In this document: positions 35,824 through 43,935 of the stretch, piece by piece
Numbering within the stretch: the stretch's first letter is position 1
How the letters are laid out: each line of letters begins with the position of its first letter
Origin: Alphaproteobacteria bacterium
GTDB taxonomy: Bacteria; Myxococcota_A; UBA796; GCA-2862545
Assembly (NCBI GenBank): GCA_020632925.1
Contig: JACKER010000018.1
Coordinates: forward strand, 1-64,000
Direction: 5' to 3'
Length of the DNA: 64,000 nucleotides
Position numbers and translations under genes: made by a program
The notes under the pieces: generated by a model
Databases searched by the model: none
What the model was told of the DNA's origin: nothing
Seen by the model: only the letters and a program-made list of their open reading frames with translations

Positions 35824-36213
35824 GGTGCTCTCCTCGGAACCGCGTGGTGCGCGGTGGGCTCGGGCCGGTGGCCCGGCGGGGTTCGTGGCGGATGCCGATG
35901 GGGAAGGAACGTACGTGGGGGGTGCCCCGCAGTCGCTTACGCCTGATGGCACGACCTGGAGGCGGCCTCAATCTAGGCAGCTGCAGTTCCCCCCGCAAGG
36001 AACGCCTTCGAATTTTCCCAGGTTGGGCGCCGATACTATTCTGACCAGCCGGTATGTTTGGTCTGTGTCGAATACTGACCGGTCAGTCGGTCCTCGATGG
36101 TCGGCGTGTGTCCGCCGGCGGCTGGGGCCGGAGCCTGCGCCGGGTGGTCGTCGGCGGGGCCGCGGTGTACGATGGCGGCGCCGTGTGGCCGCCTCCGGAG
36201 GGACTCCGAACAG
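35824..36213 (+). other. Intergenic region upstream of the FAAL operon (390 bases, no gene)
   Basis: The longest gene-free stretch in the window. It separates the leftward FAAL-ACP-PKS operon from the rightward small membrane protein, so it must hold both promoters. Around 36005-36075 base composition drops well below the surrounding GC level (AATTTTCC, GATACTATT, GTATGTTTG), as expected for promoter DNA. I could not define a convincing -35/-10 pair on either strand. The clear element is the 14-base palindrome at 36074-36087. No small ORF with a ribosome site was found. Confidence 0.6.
36074..36087. promoter_or_regulatory. Perfect 14-base palindrome, probable repressor operator
   Basis: ACTGACCGGTCAGT reads the same on both strands and lies in the AT-richer part of the FAAL upstream region, 251 bases before the FAAL start and 127 bases before the membrane-protein start. 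Perfect dyads with a TGACCGGTCA core are typical of TetR-family operators, several of which respond to acyl-CoA. A partial copy of the left half (CTGACC) occurs at 36041-36046. The regulator is not in this window; the TetR assignment is inference. Confidence 0.5.
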
Positions 36214-36594
36214 ATGTCCGGCAATCTCGTGCTCCTGTACCTGGCGGGAGGCGTCGGATCGTGCCTCGGCATGCTCCTGCTGTTGTACAACCTGGTCGCG
36301 GCGGTGTTGTTCCTCCGGGAGGACACCGAGGAGAGCTCGAGCGGCCTCGCGAAGGCCGCCTGGGGTCTCGGTCTGCTCGCGCTGTTCCTGTGGTGGACGC
36401 CGTGCGTCGGGTCCGTCGTGGCCCTGCTCGCCATGATCCTGGCGCGCGTCGAGCGAGGCCGCATCTTCCGTGACGAGGCGCCGCTCGCCGGCGCGACGCC
36501 GGTGCGGATGGGCAACGTGGACGGCGGCATCACGCTGCTGCTGCAGTTCCTGCTCTTCGTCGGGATCGTGGCGTCCGCACTCTCGGCCTCCTGA
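36214..36594 (+). CDS. Small multi-pass membrane protein, unknown
   Basis: A 126-residue protein starting MSGNLVLLYLAGGVGSC at ATG 36214, with GGAGGGAC upstream. Three hydrophobic segments are visible: about residues 4-34, 50-76 and 99-122, separated by short charged loops (REDTEESSSG, RVERGRIFRDE). No motif is recognised. It is divergent from the lipid-biosynthesis operon and monocistronic. It may be co-regulated with that operon through the shared intergenic palindrome, but this is only position-based inference. Confidence 0.65.
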   Translation: MSGNLVLLYLAGGVGSCLGMLLLLYNLVAAVLFLREDTEESSSGLAKAAWGLGLLALFLWWTPCVGSVVALLAMILARVERGRIFRDEAPLAGATPVRMGNVDGGITLLLQFLLFVGIVASALSAS

Positions 36595-36636
36595 CCGACG
36601 CGGAGGTCGGAGGGGCCGAGGGCGGTCGCCGGGACC

Positions 36637-37590
36637 TCAGTAGGTCTCGTACCAGTCGAAGTCGTCGGTGTTCAGCTGCGCCGCGCCACCGAACTGGGTC
36701 ACCGGCCCGATGAAGTGGACGCAGTCGCCCATCTGCAGCGAGGTCGACGTGCTGCGGAGCTGGGTGGTGTACGACCCGTAGGTGTAGTCGTAGCAGAGGG
36801 CGCTGCCGCCGCAGCCGGCGCCCGCCGAGGTCAGCTCGCCCCAGACCTCGACCACGTCGAGCCCGTCGGCGGTCCAGGTGACCTCGTGGCCGTCCATGCC
36901 GTCCACCACGTAGACCGGCTGGCCCGTCTGGTTCACGGCGAAGTTGCTCAACGCCGTGACCTCGGGGGTGCCCTGGTAGTTCTGGACCTCGGTGACCGTG
37001 AAGCTGACGACGTCGCCCGGGTGCAGGTTGTTGGGGTCGAAGCCGATGTCGCCGCGGTAGGCGTACATCCCGCCGTCGCGGTCCGCGAACCAGAAGCTCA
37101 CCTGGTTGTTCGCGGGGGTCGCCGGCACGTACCCGCGGGCGGTGATCACGGCGTTCGCGACCGGCAGGTTCACGGGCGTCGCCCCGGCCGTGGCCGCGAG
37201 CGCGGCGTTGCGGACCGCCAGCACGCCCGCGTTGTGGACGTAGTTGGTCGTCGTCACGGACGCGAAGTCGGCGATCGGGTGGCCGCTCCAGGGCCCGGGC
37301 ACGCTCGGCCCGGCGGCGCAGTTGTGCGGCACGCCGGTGTCCGTGTCGGCGTCGGTGTCCGCGTCGGTGTCGCTGTCCGTGTCGGCGTCCGAGTCGGCGT
37401 CGGTGTCGCTGTCGGTGTCGGCGTCCGAGTCGGCGTCGGTGTCGCTGTCCGTGTCGCTGTCGGTGTCGCTGTCCGTGTCCGCGTCACTGTCGTCGACGGT
37501 GTCGGTGTCGGTGTCGGTGTCCTTCACCATGGGCCAGCAGGCCGTCAGGGCGAGGAAGGGGAGGATCCGGAGCGAGCGTTCGACGGACAT
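36637..37590 (-). CDS. Lipoprotein with long Asp-Thr/Asp-Ser repeat linker
   Basis: A 317-residue protein. The lipoprotein signal is MSVERSLRILPFLALTACWP (lipobox LTAC). Residues about 24-86 are an uninterrupted DTDS/DADT repeat, a highly acidic flexible spacer. A C-terminal beta domain (about 90-317) has four cysteines and an OB-fold-like stretch (VNLPVANAVITARGYVP ... DVVSFTVTEVQNYQGTPEVTALSNF), seen in secreted nuclease-associated and DNA-binding modules; no catalytic residues are evident. It lies four bases after the previous gene, so it is co-transcribed with 37595-38494. Probably displayed outside the cell on the acidic stalk. Confidence 0.7.
   Translation of the reverse strand: MSVERSLRILPFLALTACWPMVKDTDTDTDTVDDSDADTDSDTDSDTDSDTDADSDADTDSDTDADSDADTDSDTDADTDADTDTGVPHNCAAGPSVPGPWSGHPIADFASVTTTNYVHNAGVLAVRNAALAATAGATPVNLPVANAVITARGYVPATPANNQVSFWFADRDGGMYAYRGDIGFDPNNLHPGDVVSFTVTEVQNYQGTPEVTALSNFAVNQTGQPVYVVDGMDGHEVTWTADGLDVVEVWGELTSAGAGCGGSALCYDYTYGSYTTQLRSTSTSLQMGDCVHFIGPVTQFGGAAQLNTDDFDWYETY
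37337..37522 (-). repeat. In-frame tandem 6/12-base repeat coding Asp-Thr/Asp-Ser/Asp-Ala
   Basis: Nearly 190 bases built from GACACC/GACAGC/GACGCC-type hexamers (on the minus strand) in higher-order 12- and 24-base blocks, inside the lipoprotein gene. Every unit is two codons (Asp plus Thr, Ser or Ala), so copy-number change keeps the frame. The repeat is prone to slippage and should vary in length between strains. Confidence 0.85.
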
Positions 37591-37594
37591 CGGG

Positions 37595-38494
37595 TCACCT
37601 GGTGGCGAAGAAGGTGGTGATGAGCACGCCCGAGAGCACCGCGGTGCCGATCGAGGCGACGTAGGTTCCGTTGGTGAGCGAGCGCCCACCGGGGGTCGGG
37701 TTGTCGTCGTACGACAGTCTGGTGATGGCTGCCGTCCCGTATAGCCCGGCGGCGACCCCGCCGGAGGCGACCCCGGCCCACAGCAGCGCCTTGCTCTGGT
37801 GGACGGGCTCGGGCGCGGGCATCGGGACCGGCTCGGGCGCGGGCATCGGCAGCTCGGCGACGGCTGGCTCCGGCGCCGGGGCAGGCGCCACCTGGGGCTC
37901 GGGCGCGGCGCTCGGGGCGAGACCGAGATCGGGCCAGCCCGCGGTCACGTAGCGGGTGGCCAGCAGGCCCTCGGTCCCCACCACCTGCAGGACGTACGGG
38001 CCCGTCGCCGGTCGGTCGCTCGCCTTCGTCCCGTCGATGCGCAGATCGAGGTCCGCCGGGGTGGGCAGACGCTCCACCGGCGCCGCCCGCCGGGCCGCTT
38101 CCCACGCGACGGCCACGCGCCCACCCTCCGGGGCGATGGTGGTCGACAGCTCGTGCTCGGGGACGAGCCGCGCGGACGCCTCGAGCGCGAGCCGGGCGTT
38201 CTCGTCGTCGCCCGATACCATCAGGCGGATGCCGCGGGAGCGGTGCAGGGCCGCCGCGAGCTCCGGGCTGACGACCTGATCGACGCAGCCGAGGGTGGCG
38301 ATGGCCTCGTCGGTGGCCTTCTCGAAGGCGTCCTGATCCATGACGGCGAAGTTGACCAGCGCGTCGTCGAGGCTCGACGCCACCTTCGCCGGGGACACGG
38401 GCTCGGGGCAGTCCTGCGCGAGGGCCGCCACCGGACAACAGAGGAGCGCGACCAGGGAAGTGCGCACCAGGCCGGACAGGTAGGGGGAGGGCAT
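37595..38494 (-). CDS. Envelope protein with signal peptide, Pro/Glu linker and C-terminal membrane segments
   Basis: A 299-residue protein. The signal peptide is MPSPYLSGLVRTSLVALLCCPVAALAQ. Residues about 30-110 are helical with two cysteines (QDCPEPV, TLGCVDQV), resembling TPR-less helical periplasmic domains. A beta-rich PEGA-like part (LDLRIDGTKASDRPATGPYVLQVVGTEGLLATRYVTAG) follows, then an Ala/Pro/Glu linker, and finally one or two hydrophobic segments (LLWAGVASGGVAAGLYG; YVASIGTAVLSGVLITTFF). This PEGA plus C-terminal membrane layout recurs in Myxococcota. The start is ATG 38494 after GGAGCGAAGG. Function unknown. Confidence 0.65.
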   Translation of the reverse strand: MPSPYLSGLVRTSLVALLCCPVAALAQDCPEPVSPAKVASSLDDALVNFAVMDQDAFEKATDEAIATLGCVDQVVSPELAAALHRSRGIRLMVSGDDENARLALEASARLVPEHELSTTIAPEGGRVAVAWEAARRAAPVERLPTPADLDLRIDGTKASDRPATGPYVLQVVGTEGLLATRYVTAGWPDLGLAPSAAPEPQVAPAPAPEPAVAELPMPAPEPVPMPAPEPVHQSKALLWAGVASGGVAAGLYGTAAITRLSYDDNPTPGGRSLTNGTYVASIGTAVLSGVLITTFFATR

Positions 38495-38608
38495 CCTTCG
38501 CTCCACGTGGTTGGACAGCGCCCGCGTATGCGATACCCAGGGGCGGCGACCGGCATCGACTTGTAACAGACTGATCCCGGCGCGCCAGACGCCGGCTCGG
38601 GGGGGTCG

Positions 38609-39220
38609 ATGAGCTTGTTCAGCGGGTTCGCGGTCCGTGTCCGCGTCGGTGGGGTCGCCGTGGTGACCCTGGCGCTCGGCCTCGCGTGCGGTGGGCTGGA
38701 CGTGAACCTGGACGACAGGATCGTCGTGGACACGGACGTGCCGGTGGACGTCGACCCGGAGGCCAACGCGACGGACGGCGACACGGACGAGCCGGCGACC
38801 CCCGCGGAGGGGGACACCGACGCGGCGGAAGGGGACACCGACGAGCCCGAGCCGACGCCTGTGGCGGAGCCGGAACCGCAGCCCGCACCCTCGCCTTCGC
38901 CCGCGCCGGAGCCGAAGGCGGCGCCCGATCCGAAGCCCGAGCCGAGGCCCGAGCCGAGGCCCGAGCCCAAGCCGGCGCCGAGCTCCGCCGCCAGCGGTGG
39001 CCCGACCGGGATGGTGCAGGTGCAGGGTGACGCGACGGTGGCGTTGGTGTCCGGCAGCGGGAACCGGGTGACGGTGCCCGGCGAGGTCCCGGTCGGCGTC
39101 TACAACATCGAGGCGACGTTCCCGGGCTCGGCACCCGTGCTCGCGGGGAAGGTCAAGGTCACGCCGCTCGGCGCCACGATCAGGTGCAACCCGAAGATGG
39201 GCATCTGTCGTCCACAGTGA
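38609..39220 (+). CDS. Lipoprotein with Pro/Glu-rich stalk and small C-terminal domain
   Basis: A 203-residue lipoprotein (signal ...VVTLALGLACGG). An acidic GDTDEP linker and a PEPKP/PRPEP stalk span about residues 50-125. The C-terminal domain (about 130-203) reads GDATVALVSG...VPVGVYNIEATFPG...IRCNPKMGICRPQ. That domain has the same strand order and terminal cysteines as the extracytoplasmic end of the Ser/Thr kinase at 5664-7265, so it may be a small PEGA-like module. It is divergent from 37595-38494 over 114 bases. Function unknown. Confidence 0.65.
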   Translation: MSLFSGFAVRVRVGGVAVVTLALGLACGGLDVNLDDRIVVDTDVPVDVDPEANATDGDTDEPATPAEGDTDAAEGDTDEPEPTPVAEPEPQPAPSPSPAPEPKAAPDPKPEPRPEPRPEPKPAPSSAASGGPTGMVQVQGDATVALVSGSGNRVTVPGEVPVGVYNIEATFPGSAPVLAGKVKVTPLGATIRCNPKMGICRPQ

Positions 39221-39275
39221 CCGGGGTGTCTTCCGCGCCCGACGACGGTATCGTACGGGGGTCGCGGAGGTCTTC

Positions 39276-41831
39276 ATGACGAGCTGGCGTGTCGCGCCCT
39301 GGATCGGGGTGCTGTCGTTGTCCTGTGCAGGGCCCGAACAGCACGGTGTGGACGACGTCTCGCCCGCTGTCGGGTGGCCCGAGCTGCCGGTCGAGGAGGG
39401 GACGGGCCGCGCCTTGCGCTCCGTTCTCTCCGTGGCGCTCGCGCCAGGCCTCGTGCCCGGCGAGACCGCGACGTACACCGTGTCCGGCGCCGACCCCGGG
39501 GAGACCGTGTTCCTCGGGGGCTCGCTCCACGGGACCGGCGGCGGACCCTGCCCCGCGCTGCTCGGCGGGCTCTGCGTCGACCTGGTTCCGCCGCTCGTGA
39601 ACCTCGGGAGTGCGGTCGCGGACGGCTCGGGCGTGGCGACGATCTCCGGACCCGTCCCCGCGATCCCCGTCGGGGCAGAGGTGTCGGTGCAGGCCGTCGC
39701 GCGCCGCGGCGCCGGGGGTGCGACCTCCGTGAAGTCCGACGCCCGCACCGACACGGTCCATGCGCCGTGGGTCAGCGGGCTGGCCTCACGCCCCGTCAAC
39801 ACGACCTGCCTCGCGCCCCCCGACGGTCCGGTCCACGATCGGTCTCTCGGGGTGCAGCGAGCGTTCCCGCTGCTGACCTTCGACAAGCCCGTGGAGATGC
39901 TCCAGCCGCCCGGGAACGCCGACGAGTGGTGGATCGTCGAGAAGACGGGCCGCGTCTGGCGCTTCGCGGACGACGACGCGACGACCACGATGGACCTCGT
40001 GATCGACCTGTCGGCGGTGGTGTACAGCGCGCCGCAGGAGATGGGGCTCCTCGGGATGGCCTTCCACCCGGACTTCGAGCTGAACGGGCAGGTCTTCCTG
40101 TCCTACAACGTGTACGACGGGACCAACTACTACGACGAGATCCACCGCTACACGTCGCTCGACGGTGGGCTCACGCTGGACCCGACGACCGACGAGATGG
40201 TGCTCTCGATCCGCGACCCGTTCAACAACCACAACGGGGGCAAGCTGGCCTTCGGGTGGGACGGGTACCTGTACTACGGGGTGGGCGACGGAGGCAGCGC
40301 CGGCGACCCCGCCAACCGGGCGCAGAACACGAACCAGCTGCTCGGCAAGATGCTCCGCTTCGACGTCGACGGCGGCATGCCCTACGCGATCCCGCCGGAC
40401 AACCCGTTCGCCGACGGGGTCGGCGGCTTCCCCGAGATCTATGCCTGGGGCATGCGCAACCCCTGGCGCTGGTCCTTCGATCGCGCGACCGGCGATCTGT
40501 GGGTGGGCGACGTCGGGCAGGCGCTCTGGGAGGAGGTCGACCTGGTCGAGCTCGGCGGCAACTACGGCTGGGACTGGCGCGAAGGCTTCGTCTGCTACAC
40601 CGCGGGCTGCGAGAGCATCCCCGGCCTGGTGGATCCCGTCGTCGCCTACGACCCGCGCGGCTCGGCCGCGATCATCGGCGGCTTCGTCTATCGCGGGACC
40701 GCGCTCCCCGACCTCGTGGGGACCTACGTCTTCGCCGACTACTACACGAACCGCATCGACGGCATCGTCTATGACGGGCTGGGGGAGCCCTCCATCACCA
40801 CCCTGGCGAACGTGGCGGGCTTCCGGCCGTCGTCCTTCGCCGAGGACGCCGAAGGGGAGCTGTACGTCCTCGAGTACACCAACGAGGTGTGGCGCATCGT
40901 GCCGCCCATCGGCAACCCGCCCGTGGACGACTTCCCCATGCTGCTCTCGGAGACCGGCTGCGTCGACCCGAACGACCCCACGGTGCCCGCCGCCGGCCTG
41001 ATCCCGTTCGAGCCGAACAGCAAGCTGTGGTCGGACGGCGCGGTCAAGACCCGCTGGATGGCGATCCCCGACGGGCAGACGGTGACCATCGGGTCGGATG
41101 GCGACTGGGACTTCCCGGTCGGCAGCGTGCTGATGAAGGAGTTCCAGATCGGCGGTCAGCGTGTCGAGACCCGGCTGCTGGTGCGTCACGACGACGGGAG
41201 CTGGGCCGGGTACGCCTACGCCTGGGACGCGGGCGAGACGGACGCGACCCTGGTGGAGGGCGGTGCGACCGTGCCGACGGCGTGGGGCGACTGGCGCATC
41301 CCGTCGACGGCCGAGTGCCTGCAGTGCCACACGGACGCGGCGGGGCGGACGCTCGGTCCCCGCACCGAGCAGCTGAACCGCGACCTCGACTTCGGCGGCA
41401 CGACGGCCAACCAGGTGCACACGCTCGCGAGCATCGGCTGGTTCACGGACGCGCCCGCGGAGCACCCGGATCTGCTCGCCGCGCTGCCCGATCCGCTGGT
41501 GGCAGGCGACGTGGAGGAGCGCGCCCGGTCGTACCTCGACGGGAACTGCTCGCACTGCCACCGGCCCAACGGCCCGGGCCAGGGTGACCTGGACTTCCGG
41601 TTCACGACGGCGGATCCGGGCGGCTGTGGCCTCCCGCCCACGTCGGGCGACCTGGGTGTGGTGGGCTCGCTGGTCATCGACCCGGGTGACCACGCGAACA
41701 GCGTGATCTCGCTGCGGATGCACGCGCTCGACGCCAACCGCATGCCGCCCCTCGGTTCGGCCGTGGTCGATCCGGTCGGCACCGGGCTGGTGGACGCCTG
41801 GATCGACGCGCTGACGGCCTGTCCTCCCTAG
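39276..41831 (+). CDS. PQQ-dependent sugar dehydrogenase-like lipoprotein fused to cytochrome c region
   Basis: An 851-residue protein with lipoprotein signal MTSWRVAPWIGVLSLSC. Residues about 205-565 form a soluble glucose/sorbosone-dehydrogenase six-bladed propeller: MGLLGMAFHPDF, FNNHNGGKLAFGWDGYLYYGVGDGG, WGMRNPWRWSFD and NYGWDWREG are its diagnostic blocks for PQQ and calcium. The C-terminal third has two CxxCH haem-c sites, CLQCH near residue 681 and CSHCH near 758, with a possible distal Met (DANRMPPLG). The fusion should pass electrons from sugar or alcohol oxidation to haem within one chain at the envelope. Substrate unknown. Confidence 0.85.
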   Translation: MTSWRVAPWIGVLSLSCAGPEQHGVDDVSPAVGWPELPVEEGTGRALRSVLSVALAPGLVPGETATYTVSGADPGETVFLGGSLHGTGGGPCPALLGGLCVDLVPPLVNLGSAVADGSGVATISGPVPAIPVGAEVSVQAVARRGAGGATSVKSDARTDTVHAPWVSGLASRPVNTTCLAPPDGPVHDRSLGVQRAFPLLTFDKPVEMLQPPGNADEWWIVEKTGRVWRFADDDATTTMDLVIDLSAVVYSAPQEMGLLGMAFHPDFELNGQVFLSYNVYDGTNYYDEIHRYTSLDGGLTLDPTTDEMVLSIRDPFNNHNGGKLAFGWDGYLYYGVGDGGSAGDPANRAQNTNQLLGKMLRFDVDGGMPYAIPPDNPFADGVGGFPEIYAWGMRNPWRWSFDRATGDLWVGDVGQALWEEVDLVELGGNYGWDWREGFVCYTAGCESIPGLVDPVVAYDPRGSAAIIGGFVYRGTALPDLVGTYVFADYYTNRIDGIVYDGLGEPSITTLANVAGFRPSSFAEDAEGELYVLEYTNEVWRIVPPIGNPPVDDFPMLLSETGCVDPNDPTVPAAGLIPFEPNSKLWSDGAVKTRWMAIPDGQTVTIGSDGDWDFPVGSVLMKEFQIGGQRVETRLLVRHDDGSWAGYAYAWDAGETDATLVEGGATVPTAWGDWRIPSTAECLQCHTDAAGRTLGPRTEQLNRDLDFGGTTANQVHTLASIGWFTDAPAEHPDLLAALPDPLVAGDVEERARSYLDGNCSHCHRPNGPGQGDLDFRFTTADPGGCGLPPTSGDLGVVGSLVIDPGDHANSVISLRMHALDANRMPPLGSAVVDPVGTGLVDAWIDALTACPP

Positions 41832-41916
41832 TCTCCCGGATCACGATTCCTCGGTGGAAGTATCCACAAGGATGTCGGCGGACAGTTCCTGGCCCCCGCC
41901 CGGGTGAGGGTGGGGC

Positions 41917-42813
41917 GTGCGTATCCTGCAGATCACCGACACCCACCTGGGCGCCGTCCGCGCGGTCCGCGGTGCGCCTCGTGGCTGGCGGCGCGCGGAC
42001 GACCACCTGGAGGCCCTGCGCGCGGCGTTGCGTGCCGGCCGCCAGCTCGGAGCGGAGGTGGTGCTCCACTCGGGCGATCTGTTCGACCGCTCGCGGCCGC
42101 CGACGCGCGAGGTGCTCCGCGCCGAGGAGGTGCTCCGCGACGCCGCTCGCTGGGCGCGCGTGATCCTCATGCCCGGGAACCACGACCGACGGGGTCTGTC
42201 GCGCTGGCTGCCGCACCCCTCGCTCGAGGTGTACGACCGGCCTGCCCGCGTGCGGATCGGGGACGTCCGCCTCGGGCTCGTCCCGTTCCACCGCCGGGCG
42301 GAGGGGTTCGCGGACGCGGCGCGAGGGCTGGGCGAGGTGGACCTGCTGGTCGCCCACCAGGCGTTCCACGGGGCGCGGGTCCCGGGGCTCGTGTTCCGCG
42401 AGGGAGCACAACCCGACACGCTCGGTGAGCGGCACCTCCCGCGCGGCACCCGCTGGATCGCCTGTGGCCACCTCCACCCGCGCCAGGTCGTCCCGCTCGG
42501 CGAGGCGATCGTGGTGCAACCGGGCTCGACCGAGCGGACCTCGTGGTCCGAGCGGGATCAGGTGAAGGGGGTGGCCCTGTGGGATCTGGAAGCGGAACGA
42601 CCGTGGACCTTCCTCGATCTCCCGTCTCGTCCCATGGTCGATGTCGACGGGCCGGACGCGCTCGAGCGCGTGGTCCCCGGGGCGCTCGTGCGGGTCGCGG
42701 GCGTCCCCGAGGAGGAGGTCCTGGCGCGCGGCGGCTGGCTCGACGGCTCCGGCTTCGATCGGTCGCGAGCGGCGCCCGTGGCCGCCGAGCCAGAGCAGCT
42801 CTCGCTCTACTGA
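41917..42813 (+). CDS. SbcD/Mre11-like metallophosphoesterase
   Basis: A 298-residue protein from GTG 41917 (MRILQITDTHLGAVRA), with GAGGGTGGGG upstream. Calcineurin-type phosphoesterase motifs follow the SbcD/Mre11 pattern: DTHLG, HSGDLFDRSRP, MPGNHDRRG, VAHQAFHG and ACGHLHPRQ. It is shorter than SbcD (about 400 residues), ends soon after the nuclease domain, and has no SbcC/Rad50 ATPase gene beside it. The protein ends EPEQLSLY, close to the beta-clamp-binding consensus QL(S/D)LF. It probably acts on DNA ends or structures in the cytoplasm. Its stop abuts the convergent MscS gene stop. Confidence 0.82.
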   Translation: MRILQITDTHLGAVRAVRGAPRGWRRADDHLEALRAALRAGRQLGAEVVLHSGDLFDRSRPPTREVLRAEEVLRDAARWARVILMPGNHDRRGLSRWLPHPSLEVYDRPARVRIGDVRLGLVPFHRRAEGFADAARGLGEVDLLVAHQAFHGARVPGLVFREGAQPDTLGERHLPRGTRWIACGHLHPRQVVPLGEAIVVQPGSTERTSWSERDQVKGVALWDLEAERPWTFLDLPSRPMVDVDGPDALERVVPGALVRVAGVPEEEVLARGGWLDGSGFDRSRAAPVAAEPEQLSLY

Positions 42814-43935
42814 CTACCCGAGCGTCCGTCGCAGCCAGCGCTCGGCCTCGGTGGCGGCCGGGGCGGACCAGGCGTGCAGCTGCACCATGACGGTGCGCTC
42901 GTCCTCGTCCGCGCGCTCCACGCGCAGCTCGGTCCCCGCCTGGCGGTACGGACAGAGCATCACCGACCGGCGGATCTGCTCGAGGTCGTCGGCGCGCAGC
43001 GGTGCCTGGCGGGTCGCGCGCACCCGGACCGCCTGGGTGCGTCGGGGTGAGGAGACGACCAGGGTGGCGAGGTCGAGCCGGTGCGCGGGGACCCAGACGG
43101 TGGCGCCGTCCGCGCGCCTGAGGCGCAGCCGCAACAGCCCGGCGTGCTCCACGGTCCCCGTGGTGTCCCCGATCCCGATCCGGTCGCCCTCGCGGACCTT
43201 CGCGGACAAGACGAGCACCATGCCCAGGACGGCGCGCACCGCCTGCTGGGCGCCCACGACCGCGGCGGTCGCGAGGAACAGCGCGAGCGCGAGCCCGCCG
43301 AGCAGCGGCACGGTGTCGAGCAGGCGCCTGGCGGCCAGCACCGTCACACCTGTCGCGATCACACCGATGGCCACGGCGCGAGCGCCGATCAGCCGGCGGT
43401 CGATGTCGAAGCCCGAGTCACGCGCTGCCCGCGCCAGCCGGACACCCAGCGCATACAGCCCGACGCCCCCCGCCACCAGCAGGCCGAGGCCGAGCAGGGA
43501 GCCCGCGTCGAGCAGCTCGCGCAGCCGCCGCACGTCGGTGCTCACGTGGTCCGCCAGCGCGTCGATGCCCGGCACCACGACCACCGGCGCGACGACCGGC
43601 GTGACCACCGTCGCTGGAGGCGTGGGCGCTGGCATGGGCGGGGGTTCGGGTTCGGGTGCCGCGACCGGCTCGGGCGGGGGCTTGGGGGCCGGGCGAGGTC
43701 TCGGGCGCGGCGCGGGCTCGGGGGGCGGAGCGGGCTCGGGTGCGGGTTCTGGGGGCGGCGGCTCCGGGGTCGCCGGCGTGGGCTCCGCCACAGCGGGCTC
43801 GGCGGTCGGCTCGGGCGCCGGTGCGTCGGTGGCCGCGGGCTCGGGATCTGCGACGGGAACCGGCTCCGGGAGCGGTGCGGGCTCCGGGTCGGGGTGGGCC
43901 GGTCGGGCGAGGGCGGCGGCGACAAACAGGATCAC
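42814..43935 (-). CDS. MscS-family mechanosensitive channel with Pro/Glu-rich N-terminus
   Basis: A 373-residue protein. A short signal-like start (MILFVAAALARP) is followed by about 95 residues of Pro-Glu-Ala repeats, probably periplasmic. Three hydrophobic segments follow (about 145-168, 185-205, 212-235), then the MscS beta-domain, KVREGDRIGIGDTTGTVEHAGLL. The pore-lining helix region is LATAAVVGAQQAVRAVLGMVLVL. The start is GTG 43935 overlapping the antiporter-NTPase stop (GTGA), so it is the last gene of the antiporter operon. MscS channels release solutes on hypo-osmotic shock, which fits the ion-exchange neighbours. Confidence 0.8.
   Translation of the reverse strand: MILFVAAALARPAHPDPEPAPLPEPVPVADPEPAATDAPAPEPTAEPAVAEPTPATPEPPPPEPAPEPAPPPEPAPRPRPRPAPKPPPEPVAAPEPEPPPMPAPTPPATVVTPVVAPVVVVPGIDALADHVSTDVRRLRELLDAGSLLGLGLLVAGGVGLYALGVRLARAARDSGFDIDRRLIGARAVAIGVIATGVTVLAARRLLDTVPLLGGLALALFLATAAVVGAQQAVRAVLGMVLVLSAKVREGDRIGIGDTTGTVEHAGLLRLRLRRADGATVWVPAHRLDLATLVVSSPRRTQAVRVRATRQAPLRADDLEQIRRSVMLCPYRQAGTELRVERADEDERTVMVQLHAWSAPAATEAERWLRRTLG

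Noticed and set aside
37337..37522. Tandem repeat considered as a CRISPR array
   Set aside because: Units are 6-12 bases, contiguous, without spacers and in frame within a lipoprotein gene.
39786..41723. A 645-codon minus-strand frame opposite the PQQ dehydrogenase
   Set aside because: It is a GC-bias shadow; the + strand has the dehydrogenase propeller blocks and two CxxCH motifs.
41854..41867. GTGGAAGTATCCAC, a short dyad between the dehydrogenase and the SbcD-like gene
   Set aside because: The 5-base stem with 4-base loop has no T-tract and no second copy; too weak to call a terminator or operator.
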